From Vibrio porteresiae DSM 19223 (lineage in GTDB: Bacteria; Pseudomonadota; Gammaproteobacteria; Enterobacterales; Vibrionaceae), in assembly GCF_024347055.1 (NCBI RefSeq), contig NZ_AP024895.1:3472001-3536000 (forward strand): a stretch of 64,000 nucleotides of DNA, written 5' to 3'. Shown here piece after piece: positions 45,587 to 54,699 of this stretch. The position numbers were made by a program, and so were the translations under genes. Every line of letters begins with the position of its first letter. The stretch's first letter is position 1. The notes below the pieces were generated by a model that was not told where the DNA came from, ran no database searches, and saw only the letters and a program-made list of their open reading frames with translations.

Positions 45587-46761
45587 TGATAAAAGCGATA
45601 CTGCTCTTTATTATCCTCGGTGCCGGTCTATTCGTTGGTACTGAGTATTCTGGCCAACAAGGATATGTGCTTATTTCTATCGCTAACAAAACGTTAGAGA
45701 TGAGTGTAACCACATTAGTGATCATGTTCATCGCGCTACTCGCCGTTATCTTTGTGCTTGAATACTTGGTGAAAAAAACCTTAAGTGCCAGCTTTAATAC
45801 CCTCAACTGGTTTAGCGTACGCAAAATGCGTCGTTCGCGTCGCTTCACCAATGAAGGGATTATTAAACTGCTCGAAGGGGATTTTAAACAGGCTGAGAAA
45901 AAGGTTATCCGCTGGGCAAAACACCACGATAAACCCCTACTTTGCTATTTGATTGCCGCTGAAGCCGCAGAAAGCGCTGGCGACAGTGACAAACGCGATC
46001 ACTATCTGAATTTGGCCAGTGAACAAGATGATGCGACACTCGCGGTTGAATTGACTCGTGCCAGAATGTGGGTGAAAGAGAACGAATGGAAGAAAGCGTT
46101 GGCGACCTTACAATCCCTGCAGCCTTCCTATCCTAACAACCCGATTTTGCTCTCACTACTCAAGCAGATCTATCTAGCGTTAGAAGAGTGGCAACCATTG
46201 ATTGAGCTGCTACCTAAGCTTCTAAAATACAGTCAACTCTCTGCACTAGAAGAGCAGCAACTGACCATTAAGGCTTATCAGGGTATGCTGGCACACACGG
46301 CAGGCCGTCAGCGTAGTGATGATTTGCTGGAGTATTGGGATAGCATGCCACGCAAGGCGAAGAAAGAACCTGCTTTAGTGGCAAGTCTTGCTCAGCAACT
46401 CATGGCAATCCATCAAGACGCTGCAGCGTATAACTTCATTAGCAAGCAACTAAAAGCCACACCATCTAGTGAGCTGTACGCATTGCTCCCAGAGCTGCCA
46501 AGTGACTACCACGCTTCGCTGCAAGCCATGCTGCTAAAAATAGTCGACAAGTCCCCTAATAACGCTGAAGCACATAGCTCTTTAGGACGTTTGTATTTAC
46601 AACAGCAACACTGGTCGAAAGCTCAACACCACTTTGAACAAGCCCTGTCACTACGTTCAAGTGTGTCGGATTACGCCCTGCTGGCTCAAGCGTTAGATAA
46701 GCAAAACATGACACAAGCAGCCCACGACGTTACCCAAAAAGCATTGTCGTTACTGCCCTAA
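45586..46761 (+). CDS. hemY: HemY-like TPR membrane protein
   Basis: A 391-residue inner-membrane protein with two N-terminal helices (about 3-20 and 42-62) followed by TPR-type helical repeats; SSLGRLYLQQQHWSKAQHHF near residue 330 is a clear TPR. It is the gamma-proteobacterial HemY, unrelated to Bacillus protoporphyrinogen oxidase. It ends the hemCDXY operon at a strong terminator. Confidence 0.92.
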   Translation: MIKAILLFIILGAGLFVGTEYSGQQGYVLISIANKTLEMSVTTLVIMFIALLAVIFVLEYLVKKTLSASFNTLNWFSVRKMRRSRRFTNEGIIKLLEGDFKQAEKKVIRWAKHHDKPLLCYLIAAEAAESAGDSDKRDHYLNLASEQDDATLAVELTRARMWVKENEWKKALATLQSLQPSYPNNPILLSLLKQIYLALEEWQPLIELLPKLLKYSQLSALEEQQLTIKAYQGMLAHTAGRQRSDDLLEYWDSMPRKAKKEPALVASLAQQLMAIHQDAAAYNFISKQLKATPSSELYALLPELPSDYHASLQAMLLKIVDKSPNNAEAHSSLGRLYLQQQHWSKAQHHFEQALSLRSSVSDYALLAQALDKQNMTQAAHDVTQKALSLLP

Positions 46762-46770
46762 ATTTTAATC

Positions 46771-46803
46771 ACAAAAAAACCAGCGTAAGCTGGTTTTTTT
46801 TAT
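46771..46803. terminator. bidirectional terminator hemY / hemN
   Basis: ACCAGC and GCTGGT pair around GTAA, with seven A before and eight T after. Confidence 0.88.
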
Positions 46804-46823
46804 TTTCAAACAATACGTTAGTT

Positions 46824-48212
46824 CTAAATAACACGAGAGAATTGTTGCTGACGCGCTCTGACTCGCAAATATTTATCGAAACACATACAGATATTACGGA
46901 TCAGCAAGCGACCACGCGGTGTAACCTCAATATAACGCTCATCAACAGTGACTAACTGATCATCGATAAAGGTTTGTAATAGTGCTAAATCTTGCTTGAA
47001 GTAATCATGGAAACGCAATCCAAAACGAGATTCGATGCTCTGCTTGTCAAGTTTAAAGTTACAAATCAATTGTTTGATTACTTCACGACGCAGCAAATCA
47101 TCCCCATCCAGAGATACCCCTTTCCAGAGCGCGTGACGCATTTCATCCACTTGCGCATAGTACTTTTTCAACTCTTTCTGGTTCTGGGCGTAAGCATCAC
47201 CAATCATAGAAATAGCAGAAACCCCAAAGCCCACTAAATCGCAGTTACCTTGCGTTGTGTAACCTTGGAAGTTGCGGTGCAACTTACCTTCACGTTGAGC
47301 AACTGCCAATTCGTCATCTGGCAAAGCAAAGTGATCCATACCAATGAACTGATAACCAGCGCCAGTTAGCATCTCGATCGTTTGCTGCAAAATCGCCATT
47401 TTCTCTTCGGCTTTCGGCAGGTCTTCATCTTTAATTTTACGTTGAGCCGCAAAAATATTAGGCATGTGTGCGTAGTTAAAGACCGACACGCGTCCCGGAC
47501 GAATATCCAGAATACGCTGCAATGTTTTAGCGAAGCTTTCCGCGGTCTGTTTAGGTAATCCGTACACCAAATCTAGGTTAGTTGAACGAAATCCTAGCTG
47601 TTTTGCACGCTCGACCAAATCAACAATAAACTGCTCATCCTGTTCGCGATTGATTAGCTTCTGCACTTCTTTGTTGAAGTCTTGCACACCAATACTGATG
47701 CGATTAAAACCTTCATGTTGCAGATGGTCTAAGATGGTCAACTCAATCTCACGAGGATCGATTTCGATACTGATTTCAGCATCAGCATCAAAGTCAAACT
47801 CCTCATGCAGTAGCGCCATAACTCGTGTAATTTGCACTGGTGTTAAGAAAGTCGGAGTGCCGCCACCAAAATGCAACTGAGTGACACGACGACCTTGCAA
47901 CAAAGAAGCGCGTTGGCGAATCTCTAGTTCAAGAATATCAAGATACTCATCCGCTTTATCAACATGGCGCGTAACGATTTTGTTGCAACCGCAGTAATAG
48001 CAAAGTTTATGGCAAAACGGGATGTGCACATACAGCGACAACGGTCGCTCAGGATATTCGGTGCACGCCATGTCGTATTCAGCAATAGTGAACGCTTCAT
48101 GAAACTCTAGCGCCGTCGGATAAGAGGTGTAACGGGGGCCAGAATAGTTGTACTTGTCTAAAATGGCTTGATCCCAAACGATCTGTTGACTCGACACGAC
48201 TGACAACGACAT
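46824..48212 (-). CDS. hemN: oxygen-independent coproporphyrinogen III oxidase HemN
   Basis: Radical-SAM enzyme converting coproporphyrinogen III to protoporphyrinogen IX without oxygen. It has 462 residues from the ATG at 48212, after GGAAAG. The 4Fe-4S motif is HIPFCHKLCYYCGCNK (CxxxCxxC plus a fourth Cys), then HFGGGTPTFL and the late NICMCFDKYLR. The N-terminus contains KYNYSGPRYTSYPTA, the family hallmark. A terminator-like hairpin ends only about 30 bases upstream of the start, leaving little room for a separate promoter. Confidence 0.96.
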   Translation of the reverse strand: MSLSVVSSQQIVWDQAILDKYNYSGPRYTSYPTALEFHEAFTIAEYDMACTEYPERPLSLYVHIPFCHKLCYYCGCNKIVTRHVDKADEYLDILELEIRQRASLLQGRRVTQLHFGGGTPTFLTPVQITRVMALLHEEFDFDADAEISIEIDPREIELTILDHLQHEGFNRISIGVQDFNKEVQKLINREQDEQFIVDLVERAKQLGFRSTNLDLVYGLPKQTAESFAKTLQRILDIRPGRVSVFNYAHMPNIFAAQRKIKDEDLPKAEEKMAILQQTIEMLTGAGYQFIGMDHFALPDDELAVAQREGKLHRNFQGYTTQGNCDLVGFGVSAISMIGDAYAQNQKELKKYYAQVDEMRHALWKGVSLDGDDLLRREVIKQLICNFKLDKQSIESRFGLRFHDYFKQDLALLQTFIDDQLVTVDERYIEVTPRGRLLIRNICMCFDKYLRVRARQQQFSRVI

Positions 48213-48240
48213 GATAATTCTTTCCGCTAAATAACCAGTG

Positions 48241-48283
48241 AAAAAATATTTTGCCACACGACGCGGATACGTCGGGTGGCAAA
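48241..48283 (-). terminator. strong hairpin terminator upstream of hemN
   Basis: On the minus strand TTTGCCAC and GTGGCAAA, with an inner CGACG/CGTCG stem, are followed by ATATTTTTT. It lies after the DUF2489 gene and ends about 30 bases before the hemN ATG. Confidence 0.8.
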
Positions 48284-48351
48284 TTAGATAAATGATGAGT
48301 TAATGTTCGAATTTGTTAGCTTGATCACTAACCAAGGCAGGTCTGTATAAC

Positions 48352-48843
48352 CTAAATCATCTGAATGGCGATTTGGTTATTCAGAGGAGCAATACGCTTT
48401 TGTAAACCTTTAAGTTCATCGACGATGGCGTCAGACAAACGGGCTTCCGCTTTCATTCTTGCCAAGTTTTGTTCCATGCGCTCACGTTTAGGCAGCGCAT
48501 TACGAGCATCACCACGAGCCATATCTTTTACAATATGGTACAGCTCTGAAAGGGCTGGAAACTCCTGCTCAAAGTGCTCAACACGCTGCTCACCTTGGAC
48601 ATAGTCCATGATGTTGTAAATGCGAATGCTCGCTTCAGAAACATCACATTGCCCCTGAATCACCGCCAAGCAGAGAATATTCACGCTATCAAAGATGTTG
48701 GCATTACGCTTTTCAATGGCTAACGCCCGATGCTGAGCTTGAAGTACTTTCTGCTTTTTCAATTGCAGCAGAAGGTAACCCGCGTAGGTGGCTAGGCCAA
48801 TAATTACCAAAGCGCCAGCGATAGCTAATAGGGTTACATTCAT
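48352..48843 (-). CDS. DUF2489 membrane-anchored protein
   Basis: A 163-residue protein with one N-terminal membrane helix (about 3-26, LLAIAGALVIIGLATYAGYLLL) and a helical cytoplasmic region. VNILCLAVIQGQCDVSEASIRIYNIMD is the most conserved-looking stretch. Function is unknown. It follows yihI by 9 bases and so belongs to the methyltransferase-yihI operon. Confidence 0.83.
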   Translation of the reverse strand: MNVTLLAIAGALVIIGLATYAGYLLLQLKKQKVLQAQHRALAIEKRNANIFDSVNILCLAVIQGQCDVSEASIRIYNIMDYVQGEQRVEHFEQEFPALSELYHIVKDMARGDARNALPKRERMEQNLARMKAEARLSDAIVDELKGLQKRIAPLNNQIAIQMI

Positions 48844-48852
48844 CTTCTCACC

Positions 48853-49437
48853 TTAGTCTTTATATTCATCCAAATCAGTGTCTTCAAATTGCGCAAGCAA
48901 CTCTTCATCACTGTATGAACGACGTGATTTCGCTTTTGAAGTAGGAACAACAACAGGTTCGTCGTCGAACTCTTCCTCTTCATCATCGTCTTCAAGTACT
49001 TCATCGTACAAGCCAAGCTGCTTCATCAACACTTCAATACGATCAAGTTTTTCATCAACGTATTTTTGTAGGCCCGCACCCAATTTTTCGCCATTGTCGA
49101 TACGATCGAGCAATACGTTCAATTGTGCATCGTTCTCTAGCATCTCTAGCTCTTGCTCTGCAGAAACACGGCGCTCTTGTTTGCTTGGTTTTTTCTTCGC
49201 TTCAACAACAAGAGGAATCAGCTTCTTACTACCAACACGTGGATCTTTCGCATGTGCTGAGGTTTTTGTTGCGTGTTCTTGAGCAACAGAATGACGGCTA
49301 CCAGACTTTAAGCCTTTGTGTTTTTTCTGTTTCTTGCGTAGGCGGCCTTCAACATCAGCTTCACTACGGTTACGAACGACGATGACATCAGCAGCACCAT
49401 TGCTACCAGGTTTTCTGGATTTTTTTGAGCGACTCAT
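48853..49437 (-). CDS. yihI: Der GTPase-activating protein YihI
   Basis: Activates GTP hydrolysis by the ribosome-assembly GTPase Der. The 194-residue protein has a very basic N-terminus (SRSKKSRKPG, then RLRKKQKKHKGLKSGSR), a central helical part (LDRIDNGEKLGAGLQKYVDE) and an acidic tail (DDDEEEEFDDE). This charge layout is the YihI pattern. Its ATG overlaps the upstream methyltransferase stop (TAATG). Confidence 0.93.
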   Translation of the reverse strand: MSRSKKSRKPGSNGAADVIVVRNRSEADVEGRLRKKQKKHKGLKSGSRHSVAQEHATKTSAHAKDPRVGSKKLIPLVVEAKKKPSKQERRVSAEQELEMLENDAQLNVLLDRIDNGEKLGAGLQKYVDEKLDRIEVLMKQLGLYDEVLEDDDEEEEFDDEPVVVPTSKAKSRRSYSDEELLAQFEDTDLDEYKD

Positions 49438-50075
49438 TACTGGGGTTTCCTCAGTAAAATTACATCATTGCCTATAAATTCAAGTTCGAGCTTATCCCGC
49501 TCGGCTAGGAACTGGAACGTTTCGCGACTAAAGAACACCACATGGGTTAAATCGCTCTTATAGTGCCATCCAGCAAACGCCTCTACGTTTTTGACCATCT
49601 TGGTCATCAGACCAATCCAGCCTCCCGGCTTAACTAAATTCAACCATTGCTGCCACACAGTGTGAGGGTCATGCAGATGCTCAATCACTTCTGTCGCAGT
49701 CATAAAATCATACGTTACATTCAAAGCGTCTTTATCAGGATGGAAAAAAATGTCGTACAACGCAACCTGATGCCCAGCTTCTTCCAACATTAACGACAAT
49801 GTTGGCCCAGGACCGCAACCAAAATCCAACCCATTAGATTGAGGGGCTAAACGCTCAACCATCGGATCACATACACGGGAAAGAAATCGGCGATATCCTG
49901 CATCGGCAGGATCATTTTCATGTAAATCGTAAAATGCTTTTTCCCGTTCAGAGCTTAATCGCTGCTCGGGAACCACAAAGACCAGCTGGCACTGTGGACA
50001 CTGAAGATAGGAGCGAACTTTATCTTCAAAGTATGCTTGTGTCTCTTCATGATGACATAAAGGGCAAGTATGCAT
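49437..50075 (-). CDS. class I SAM methyltransferase with N-terminal zinc ribbon
   Basis: A 212-residue protein starting at the ATG at 50075 behind a strong AAAGGAGGT. An N-terminal zinc ribbon (CPLCHHE then CPQCQLVF, residues 3-38) precedes a Rossmann methyltransferase domain with GLDFGCGPGPTLSLMLEEAG and a late EVIEHLHDP. The substrate is unknown. It is co-transcribed with yihI and DUF2489, next to ribosome-assembly functions. Confidence 0.85.
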   Translation of the reverse strand: MHTCPLCHHEETQAYFEDKVRSYLQCPQCQLVFVVPEQRLSSEREKAFYDLHENDPADAGYRRFLSRVCDPMVERLAPQSNGLDFGCGPGPTLSLMLEEAGHQVALYDIFFHPDKDALNVTYDFMTATEVIEHLHDPHTVWQQWLNLVKPGGWIGLMTKMVKNVEAFAGWHYKSDLTHVVFFSRETFQFLAERDKLELEFIGNDVILLRKPQ

Positions 50076-50469
50076 AGCTGACCTCCTTTCATGGGATGCG
50101 CAACATACCAGAAATCCCCTATATAGTGGAGAGCTTACGAACAAATTTCCCCCACTTTTTTCAAAAATCGACAAAAACAGGCCAACTCGCAGTGCCTAAA
50201 TCTGATTTGTCTTTTATCACTTGTTGATAGTTATCTTTTCTATGGGAGAATTTTCCCCACCTAACCTAATGAAATAACGACCAAAGAACAAAAATTGGCA
50301 GGTAAAACTCTTCCCAATGACTATCGGAAGCAAAACTCACTACAACAGATAGGAGTCATCAAACGACTCTCATGTTATAATGCGCGATTCTCTGCTGACG
50401 GTCGCTTGTGACCAGTAGCAAACTACACTGAATTAGAAAGACCCAAATCGTCGAGATGGAGTAAACAGA
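50076..50469. promoter_or_regulatory. divergent region upstream of engB
   Basis: This 394-base gap holds the engB promoter: an extended -10, TGT-TATAAT (-10 at 50376-50381), with no good -35. I see no further gene and no CsrB-type array of GGA motifs. Confidence 0.6.
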
Positions 50470-51141
50470 GTGAGCGTTAAAATTCATTATCAAAACACGC
50501 ATTTCATTACGAGTGCCCCAGACATTCGCCATCTTCCGATGGATGTGGGTATCGAAATTGCGTTTGCTGGACGTTCTAACGCAGGTAAATCAAGCTCTCT
50601 TAACCGCTTGACCAATCAAAAGAGCCTAGCAAAAACCAGTAAAACACCGGGTCGTACTCAGCTAATTAACTTATTTAAAGTTGCTGAAGGCTGCCATATC
50701 GTCGACTTGCCTGGATACGGTTTCGCCCAAGTACCACTTGAGATGAAGAAAAAGTGGCAAAAATCGCTAGGTGAATACCTGCAAAAACGCGAAAACTTAA
50801 AAGGCCTTGTGGTTCTAATGGACATCCGCCATCCAATGAAAGATCTCGATCAGCAATTGGTGGTGTGGGCTGTAGAATGTGGCATTCCAGTTCAAGTACT
50901 GCTGACTAAGGCAGACAAACTAAAAAGCGGCGCTCGCAAAGCACAAGTTCTGCAAGTACGTAAAGATGCAGAAGCGTTTGGTGGCGATGTTAAAGTGGAT
51001 GCGTTCTCATCACTGAGTGGTATCGGTGTGGATATCCTCCGTGCTCGCCTCGATGAATGGTATGCCCCAATGGTTGAACAACTTGCATTGGCCGAGAACA
51101 GTGACGATAACCAAGTTGAATTTATTGGCGACGAAGAGTAA
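50470..51141 (+). CDS. engB: ribosome-biogenesis GTPase EngB (YihA/YsxC)
   Basis: Essential GTPase acting late in 50S subunit assembly. The protein has 223 residues from a GTG at 50470, after GGAG. Motifs are AGRSNAGKSS (G1), TPGRTQ (G2), VDLPGYGFAQ (G3), LLTKADKL (G4) and FSSLSGIG (G5). Convergent with spf and polA, as in E. coli. Confidence 0.96.
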   Translation: MSVKIHYQNTHFITSAPDIRHLPMDVGIEIAFAGRSNAGKSSSLNRLTNQKSLAKTSKTPGRTQLINLFKVAEGCHIVDLPGYGFAQVPLEMKKKWQKSLGEYLQKRENLKGLVVLMDIRHPMKDLDQQLVVWAVECGIPVQVLLTKADKLKSGARKAQVLQVRKDAEAFGGDVKVDAFSSLSGIGVDILRARLDEWYAPMVEQLALAENSDDNQVEFIGDEE

Positions 51142-51159
51142 TTCTTCTCTCTCACTTTC

Positions 51160-51188
51160 TAGCCCTGCATCTCTGCGGGGCTTTTTAT
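51160..51188 (+). terminator. terminator of engB
   Basis: AGCCCTGC pairs with GCGGGGCT (one G-U pair) across ATCTCT, followed by five T. Confidence 0.85.
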
Positions 51189-51199
51189 TGTCTTCAGAA

Positions 51200-51228
51200 A
51201 AGAAAAATCCCCACCGAAGTGGGGAAAA
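51200..51228 (-). terminator. orphan minus-strand terminator with UUCG loop
   Basis: On the minus strand TCCCCAC-TTCG-GTGGGGA is followed by TTTTTCTTTT. The cUUCGg tetraloop and U tract make a textbook terminator. No minus-strand protein gene lies upstream of it before spf, which has its own terminator. Confidence 0.88.
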
Positions 51229-51300
51229 AGGGAGAGAATTTAGAGTTATTGAAATAGATACCTTGTAAGCATTCTCTAATACATCACAAAATTCAATATC
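51200..51300 (-). ncRNA. candidate small RNA downstream of spf
   Basis: Predicted only from the orphan terminator at its 3' end. The 5' end is not defined; a possible -35 TTGAAT lies around 51285. From memory, a small RNA called VSsrna24 was reported a few hundred bases downstream of spf in Aliivibrio salmonicida. This could be its counterpart, but I cannot compare sequences. Confidence 0.45.
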
Positions 51301-51389
51301 CCTTCCGCACCAGAACAATGCAACACACCTGCGACAATCCGAACACAACATAATGTTTTTTAATGAATTAATCTCAGTTCGCATCATTT

Positions 51390-51411
51390 TAATGCAACTT
51401 GGTTTGCATTA
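51390..51411. promoter_or_regulatory. perfect inverted repeat, possible operator
   Basis: TAATGCAA (51390-51397) and TTGCATTA (51404-51411) flank CTTGGT. It lies between spf and the orphan terminator, where a promoter for the candidate small RNA would be expected. Confidence 0.5.
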
Positions 51412-51624
51412 ATAAATAACCAAAGTGTGAATGAAGCTTTATTACAGAATTGAATAATTCAGTCAGATTATTACTCAAGCAAAAGTCGATTAAAAAACAA
51501 CCAGATAAATCTGTTTTTATGCCTATGTGTAATAAACAAGAAGCGTGAAATAACGAAATGATAAATGGATATTGAAAGGAAGAAATGGGCCTGGAAGCCA
51601 GATAAATATTGGAATAGCGTACAA

Positions 51625-51731
51625 TAAAAAACGCCCCAGTCAAAAGTGTGACTGGGGCGGCTGAATCAGCCTAATCCAATAACGTGAAACAAAAGGTCTG
51701 AAAGATAGAACATCTTACCTCTGTACCCTAC
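51625..51731 (-). ncRNA. spf: Spot 42 small RNA
   Basis: The minus strand begins GTAGGGTACAGAGGTAAGA and continues almost identically to E. coli Spot 42 through the conserved unstructured regions. It ends with the terminator stem CGCCCCAGTC / GACTGGGGCG and a U run. Length is about 107 bases (109 in E. coli). It base-pairs with mRNAs of catabolic genes through Hfq and is repressed by cAMP-CRP. Its position between polA and engB is conserved. Confidence 0.97.
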
Positions 51732-51738
51732 GGAAGTT

Positions 51739-51767
51739 AATGTACAACATTTGGTCAGAAATGAAAA
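51739..51767 (-). promoter_or_regulatory. spf promoter
   Basis: On the minus strand TTTTCA, a 17-base spacer and TACATT end 7 bases before the Spot 42 start at 51731. I did not find a good CRP site near it. Confidence 0.65.
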
Positions 51768-51844
51768 TACTTTTTGTAAGTTTTTTTCATGATAGTTTTG
51801 TTAAACAACATGAGTACCTATTTAACGCTTTGTTTTTTAAACGT

Positions 51845-51875
51845 ACAAAAAAGCCAGCGAATGTGCGCTGGCTCA
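51845..51875 (-). terminator. terminator of polA
   Basis: GCCAGCG and CGCTGGC pair across six bases, followed on the minus strand by six U. It separates polA from spf. Confidence 0.88.
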
Positions 51876-51906
51876 TAATATTTAGGGTCTTTGTTTACGA
51901 TTTAAT

Positions 51907-54699
51907 CTAGTGAGCTTGTTCCCAGTTGTCACCATGGCCAACTTCCGCCACAAGTGGCACGTTGAGATCCGCTGCAGATTCCATCAATTCCTGTACTTTA
52001 CTTTCAATTTCGGACAAAGCTTCCTCTTTGACTTCGAAAACCAGTTCATCGTGTACTTGCATTAGCAATTTCACACGACCATCACCTTCTTTCTCAATCC
52101 ACTCATCCACCAAGAGCATCGCCTTTTTAATGATGTCAGCGGCTGTGCCTTGCATTGGAGCGTTGATTGCAGCACGCTCTGCCGCTTTACGACGCATACC
52201 ATTACGCGATTGGATTTCCGGTAGATGTAGGCGGCGGCCGTAGATGGTTTCAACATACCCTTTTTCCGCGGCGCGGCTGCGGGTGTCTTCCATATACTGC
52301 ATTACACCTGGGTAACGCTCGAAATAAGTATCCATATAATGCTGAGCTTCACCACGAGGAATACCCAGTTGTTTCGCTAGACCAAACGCACTCATGCCAT
52401 AAATCAGACCAAAGTTAACCGCTTTAGCGCGACGACGCTGTTCGCTGGTAACATGGTCAATCGTGGTACCCAAGATTTCTGCAGCTGTCGCGGCGTGAAT
52501 ATCTTTACCTTGTTGGAATGCTTCCAATAACGCTTTGTCGCCTGAAAGATGCGCCATAATACGCAACTCAATTTGCGAGTAGTCGACAGCCATGATTTTC
52601 CAACCATGTGGAGCCACGAACGCTTGGCGAATACGGCGACCTTCTTCGTTACGAATAGGAATATTCTGTAAGTTAGGATCGGTTGACGATAAACGCCCTG
52701 TTGCTGTAACCGCTTGATGATAGGAAGTGTGCACACGTCCAGTCGTTGGGTTAATCATCTTCGGCAGTTTATCGGTGTAAGTCGATTTCAGCTTAGCTAA
52801 ACCACGATATTCCAAAATCACCGCTGGTAATGGGTAATCTAATGCGAGCTCTTGCAACACTTCTTCATTGGTTGAAGGGGTACCAGAAGGCGTCTTTTTC
52901 ACTACTGGTAGCTGCATTTTTTCAAACAAAATGGTTTGCAATTGCTTTGGTGAGCTTAAGTTAAACTTCTCACCAGCCACTTCATAAGCTTTAAGTTCTA
53001 GCTCGTCTAAGCGTTGCGCCAGCTCTTGTGATTGTGCTCCTAGCAGCATGTCATCGATAAGTACGCCAGTGCGCTCAATTCGCGACAGAACCGGTACCAA
53101 TGGAACTTCGATCTCACGATACACTTTTTGCAGATCCGGTTCATTTTCCATAAGCGCTTGCAGGTGATGATGTAAACGTAACGTCACATCCGCATCTTCC
53201 GCGGCATAAGGCGCTGCTTCATCAAGATCAATTTGATTAAAGGTCACCTGCGATTTGCCTTTACCTGCGATCTGCTCAAACGAAATGCAGCTATGCTGCA
53301 AGAAACGTAGTGCCAGGCTATCCATATCATGTTTGCCACCCACGCTGTTGTATACGTAAGAAGCTAACATAGTGTCATGCTTGATACCTTGCATGTGAAT
53401 GTCATAACGCGCCAACACGCTAGCATCGTACTTCAAGTTTTGCCCAATTTTGCCCTGCTCTGGGTTTTCTAAGAGTGGCTTTAATTGTGCGAGAACCCAA
53501 TCACGCGACAGTTGTTCTGGAGCGCCAAGATAATCGTGCGCGACAGGAACGTAAGCGGCTTCCCCTTCCTTGATAGCAAAAGAGAGACCGACAAGATTCG
53601 CCACCATGTAATCAAGGCTATCGGTTTCAGTATCAAAGGCAAATTCATCTGCGGCTTTTAACTTGTCCAGCCAAACTTGAAAATCCGCTTCAGTTAGTAC
53701 TGTTTGATATTGGCTACGATCGATTTTGGCTGCCGCAGAAACCGCTGGCGCTGCCTTTTCTGGAGCGTTGTAACGTCCTGCAGCCGATTTATCATCCGCT
53801 TCAACGGTACCATCACCACCTTCTAACAACTCAGACAGCCACGATTTAAATGCCATTTTGCCGTACATTTCAATCAGCTCATCTTTCGCTGGAGTCTCTT
53901 TTACAAGATTCTCAGGAGTAAACGGCATATCGACGTCCAACTTAATCGTCGCTAGTTTGTAAGACAAATAGGCATTATCTCGGTTTTCTTCCAGCTTATT
54001 CGCCATGGTTTTGGAGCCACGGAAACCAAGAGCCGCAATTTTGTCCAAATTCTGATAAAGATCATCCAGACCGCCAATGCCTTGTAAAAGTGCAGTTGCT
54101 GTCTTTTCACCCACACCCGGAACACCAGGAATGTTATCGACTTTATCACCCATCAAGGCTAAATAATCGATGATCAACTCAGGTGGGACGCCAAACTTAT
54201 CAATCACACCTTCACGATCCATCACTACGTTAGTCATGGTATTGATCAGCGTAACGTTCTCGTCGACCAGCTGAGCCATATCTTTATCACCAGTACTGAT
54301 CAATACCGGTATGCCGGCTTTAGAAGCTTGGCTCGCTAATGTTCCGATCACATCATCCGCTTCCACACCCTCTTCGCAGATCAGTGGCAAACCAAGTGCT
54401 CGGATAATTTTATGTAACGGCTCAATCTGACAGCGTAATTCATCAGGCATAGATGGGCGGTTCGCTTTGTATTCTGGATACATATCATCACGAAACGTTT
54501 TCCCTTTTGCATCGAAGACAACCGCAATCCGGTCAGATGCAAATTGGCGCATCATACTGCGAACCATGTTTACGACACCGTAAACCGCATTGGTTGGAAT
54601 CTCACCATTACTCATGGTGCCGGGATAGGCATGAAACGCACGATATAAGTAAGAAGAACCATCGATAAGAATGAGTGGGTTATCAGGAATGCTGGCCAT
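51907..54699 (-). CDS. polA: DNA polymerase I PolA
   Basis: Removes RNA primers and fills gaps in replication and repair. The 930-residue protein has a 5'-3' nuclease domain (about 1-295, ILIDGSSYLYRAFHA and STGDKDMAQLVDE), a 3'-5' exonuclease (about 330-520, FAFDTETDSLDYM with active-site acids intact) and a polymerase domain (about 530-930). Palm motif A is AVDYSQIELRIMAH, the fingers have RRRAKAVNFGLIYGMS, and motif C is VHDEL. All three activities should be present. An origin-like cluster lies upstream. Confidence 0.97.
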   Translation of the reverse strand: MASIPDNPLILIDGSSYLYRAFHAYPGTMSNGEIPTNAVYGVVNMVRSMMRQFASDRIAVVFDAKGKTFRDDMYPEYKANRPSMPDELRCQIEPLHKIIRALGLPLICEEGVEADDVIGTLASQASKAGIPVLISTGDKDMAQLVDENVTLINTMTNVVMDREGVIDKFGVPPELIIDYLALMGDKVDNIPGVPGVGEKTATALLQGIGGLDDLYQNLDKIAALGFRGSKTMANKLEENRDNAYLSYKLATIKLDVDMPFTPENLVKETPAKDELIEMYGKMAFKSWLSELLEGGDGTVEADDKSAAGRYNAPEKAAPAVSAAAKIDRSQYQTVLTEADFQVWLDKLKAADEFAFDTETDSLDYMVANLVGLSFAIKEGEAAYVPVAHDYLGAPEQLSRDWVLAQLKPLLENPEQGKIGQNLKYDASVLARYDIHMQGIKHDTMLASYVYNSVGGKHDMDSLALRFLQHSCISFEQIAGKGKSQVTFNQIDLDEAAPYAAEDADVTLRLHHHLQALMENEPDLQKVYREIEVPLVPVLSRIERTGVLIDDMLLGAQSQELAQRLDELELKAYEVAGEKFNLSSPKQLQTILFEKMQLPVVKKTPSGTPSTNEEVLQELALDYPLPAVILEYRGLAKLKSTYTDKLPKMINPTTGRVHTSYHQAVTATGRLSSTDPNLQNIPIRNEEGRRIRQAFVAPHGWKIMAVDYSQIELRIMAHLSGDKALLEAFQQGKDIHAATAAEILGTTIDHVTSEQRRRAKAVNFGLIYGMSAFGLAKQLGIPRGEAQHYMDTYFERYPGVMQYMEDTRSRAAEKGYVETIYGRRLHLPEIQSRNGMRRKAAERAAINAPMQGTAADIIKKAMLLVDEWIEKEGDGRVKLLMQVHDELVFEVKEEALSEIESKVQELMESAADLNVPLVAEVGHGDNWEQAH

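Noticed and set aside
48318..48334. Possible FNR site upstream of hemN (TTGGT...ATCAA)
   Set aside because: The half-sites are five bases apart instead of four and one half is imperfect. Not reported as a site.
50076..50469. A CsrC-type small RNA beside engB, as in E. coli
   Set aside because: No array of GGA motifs in hairpin loops on either strand.
51389..51643. Minus-strand open frame of 84 codons after spf
   Set aside because: Starts within the spf terminator region, lacks a binding site and resembles no protein; the region reads better as RNA-gene DNA.
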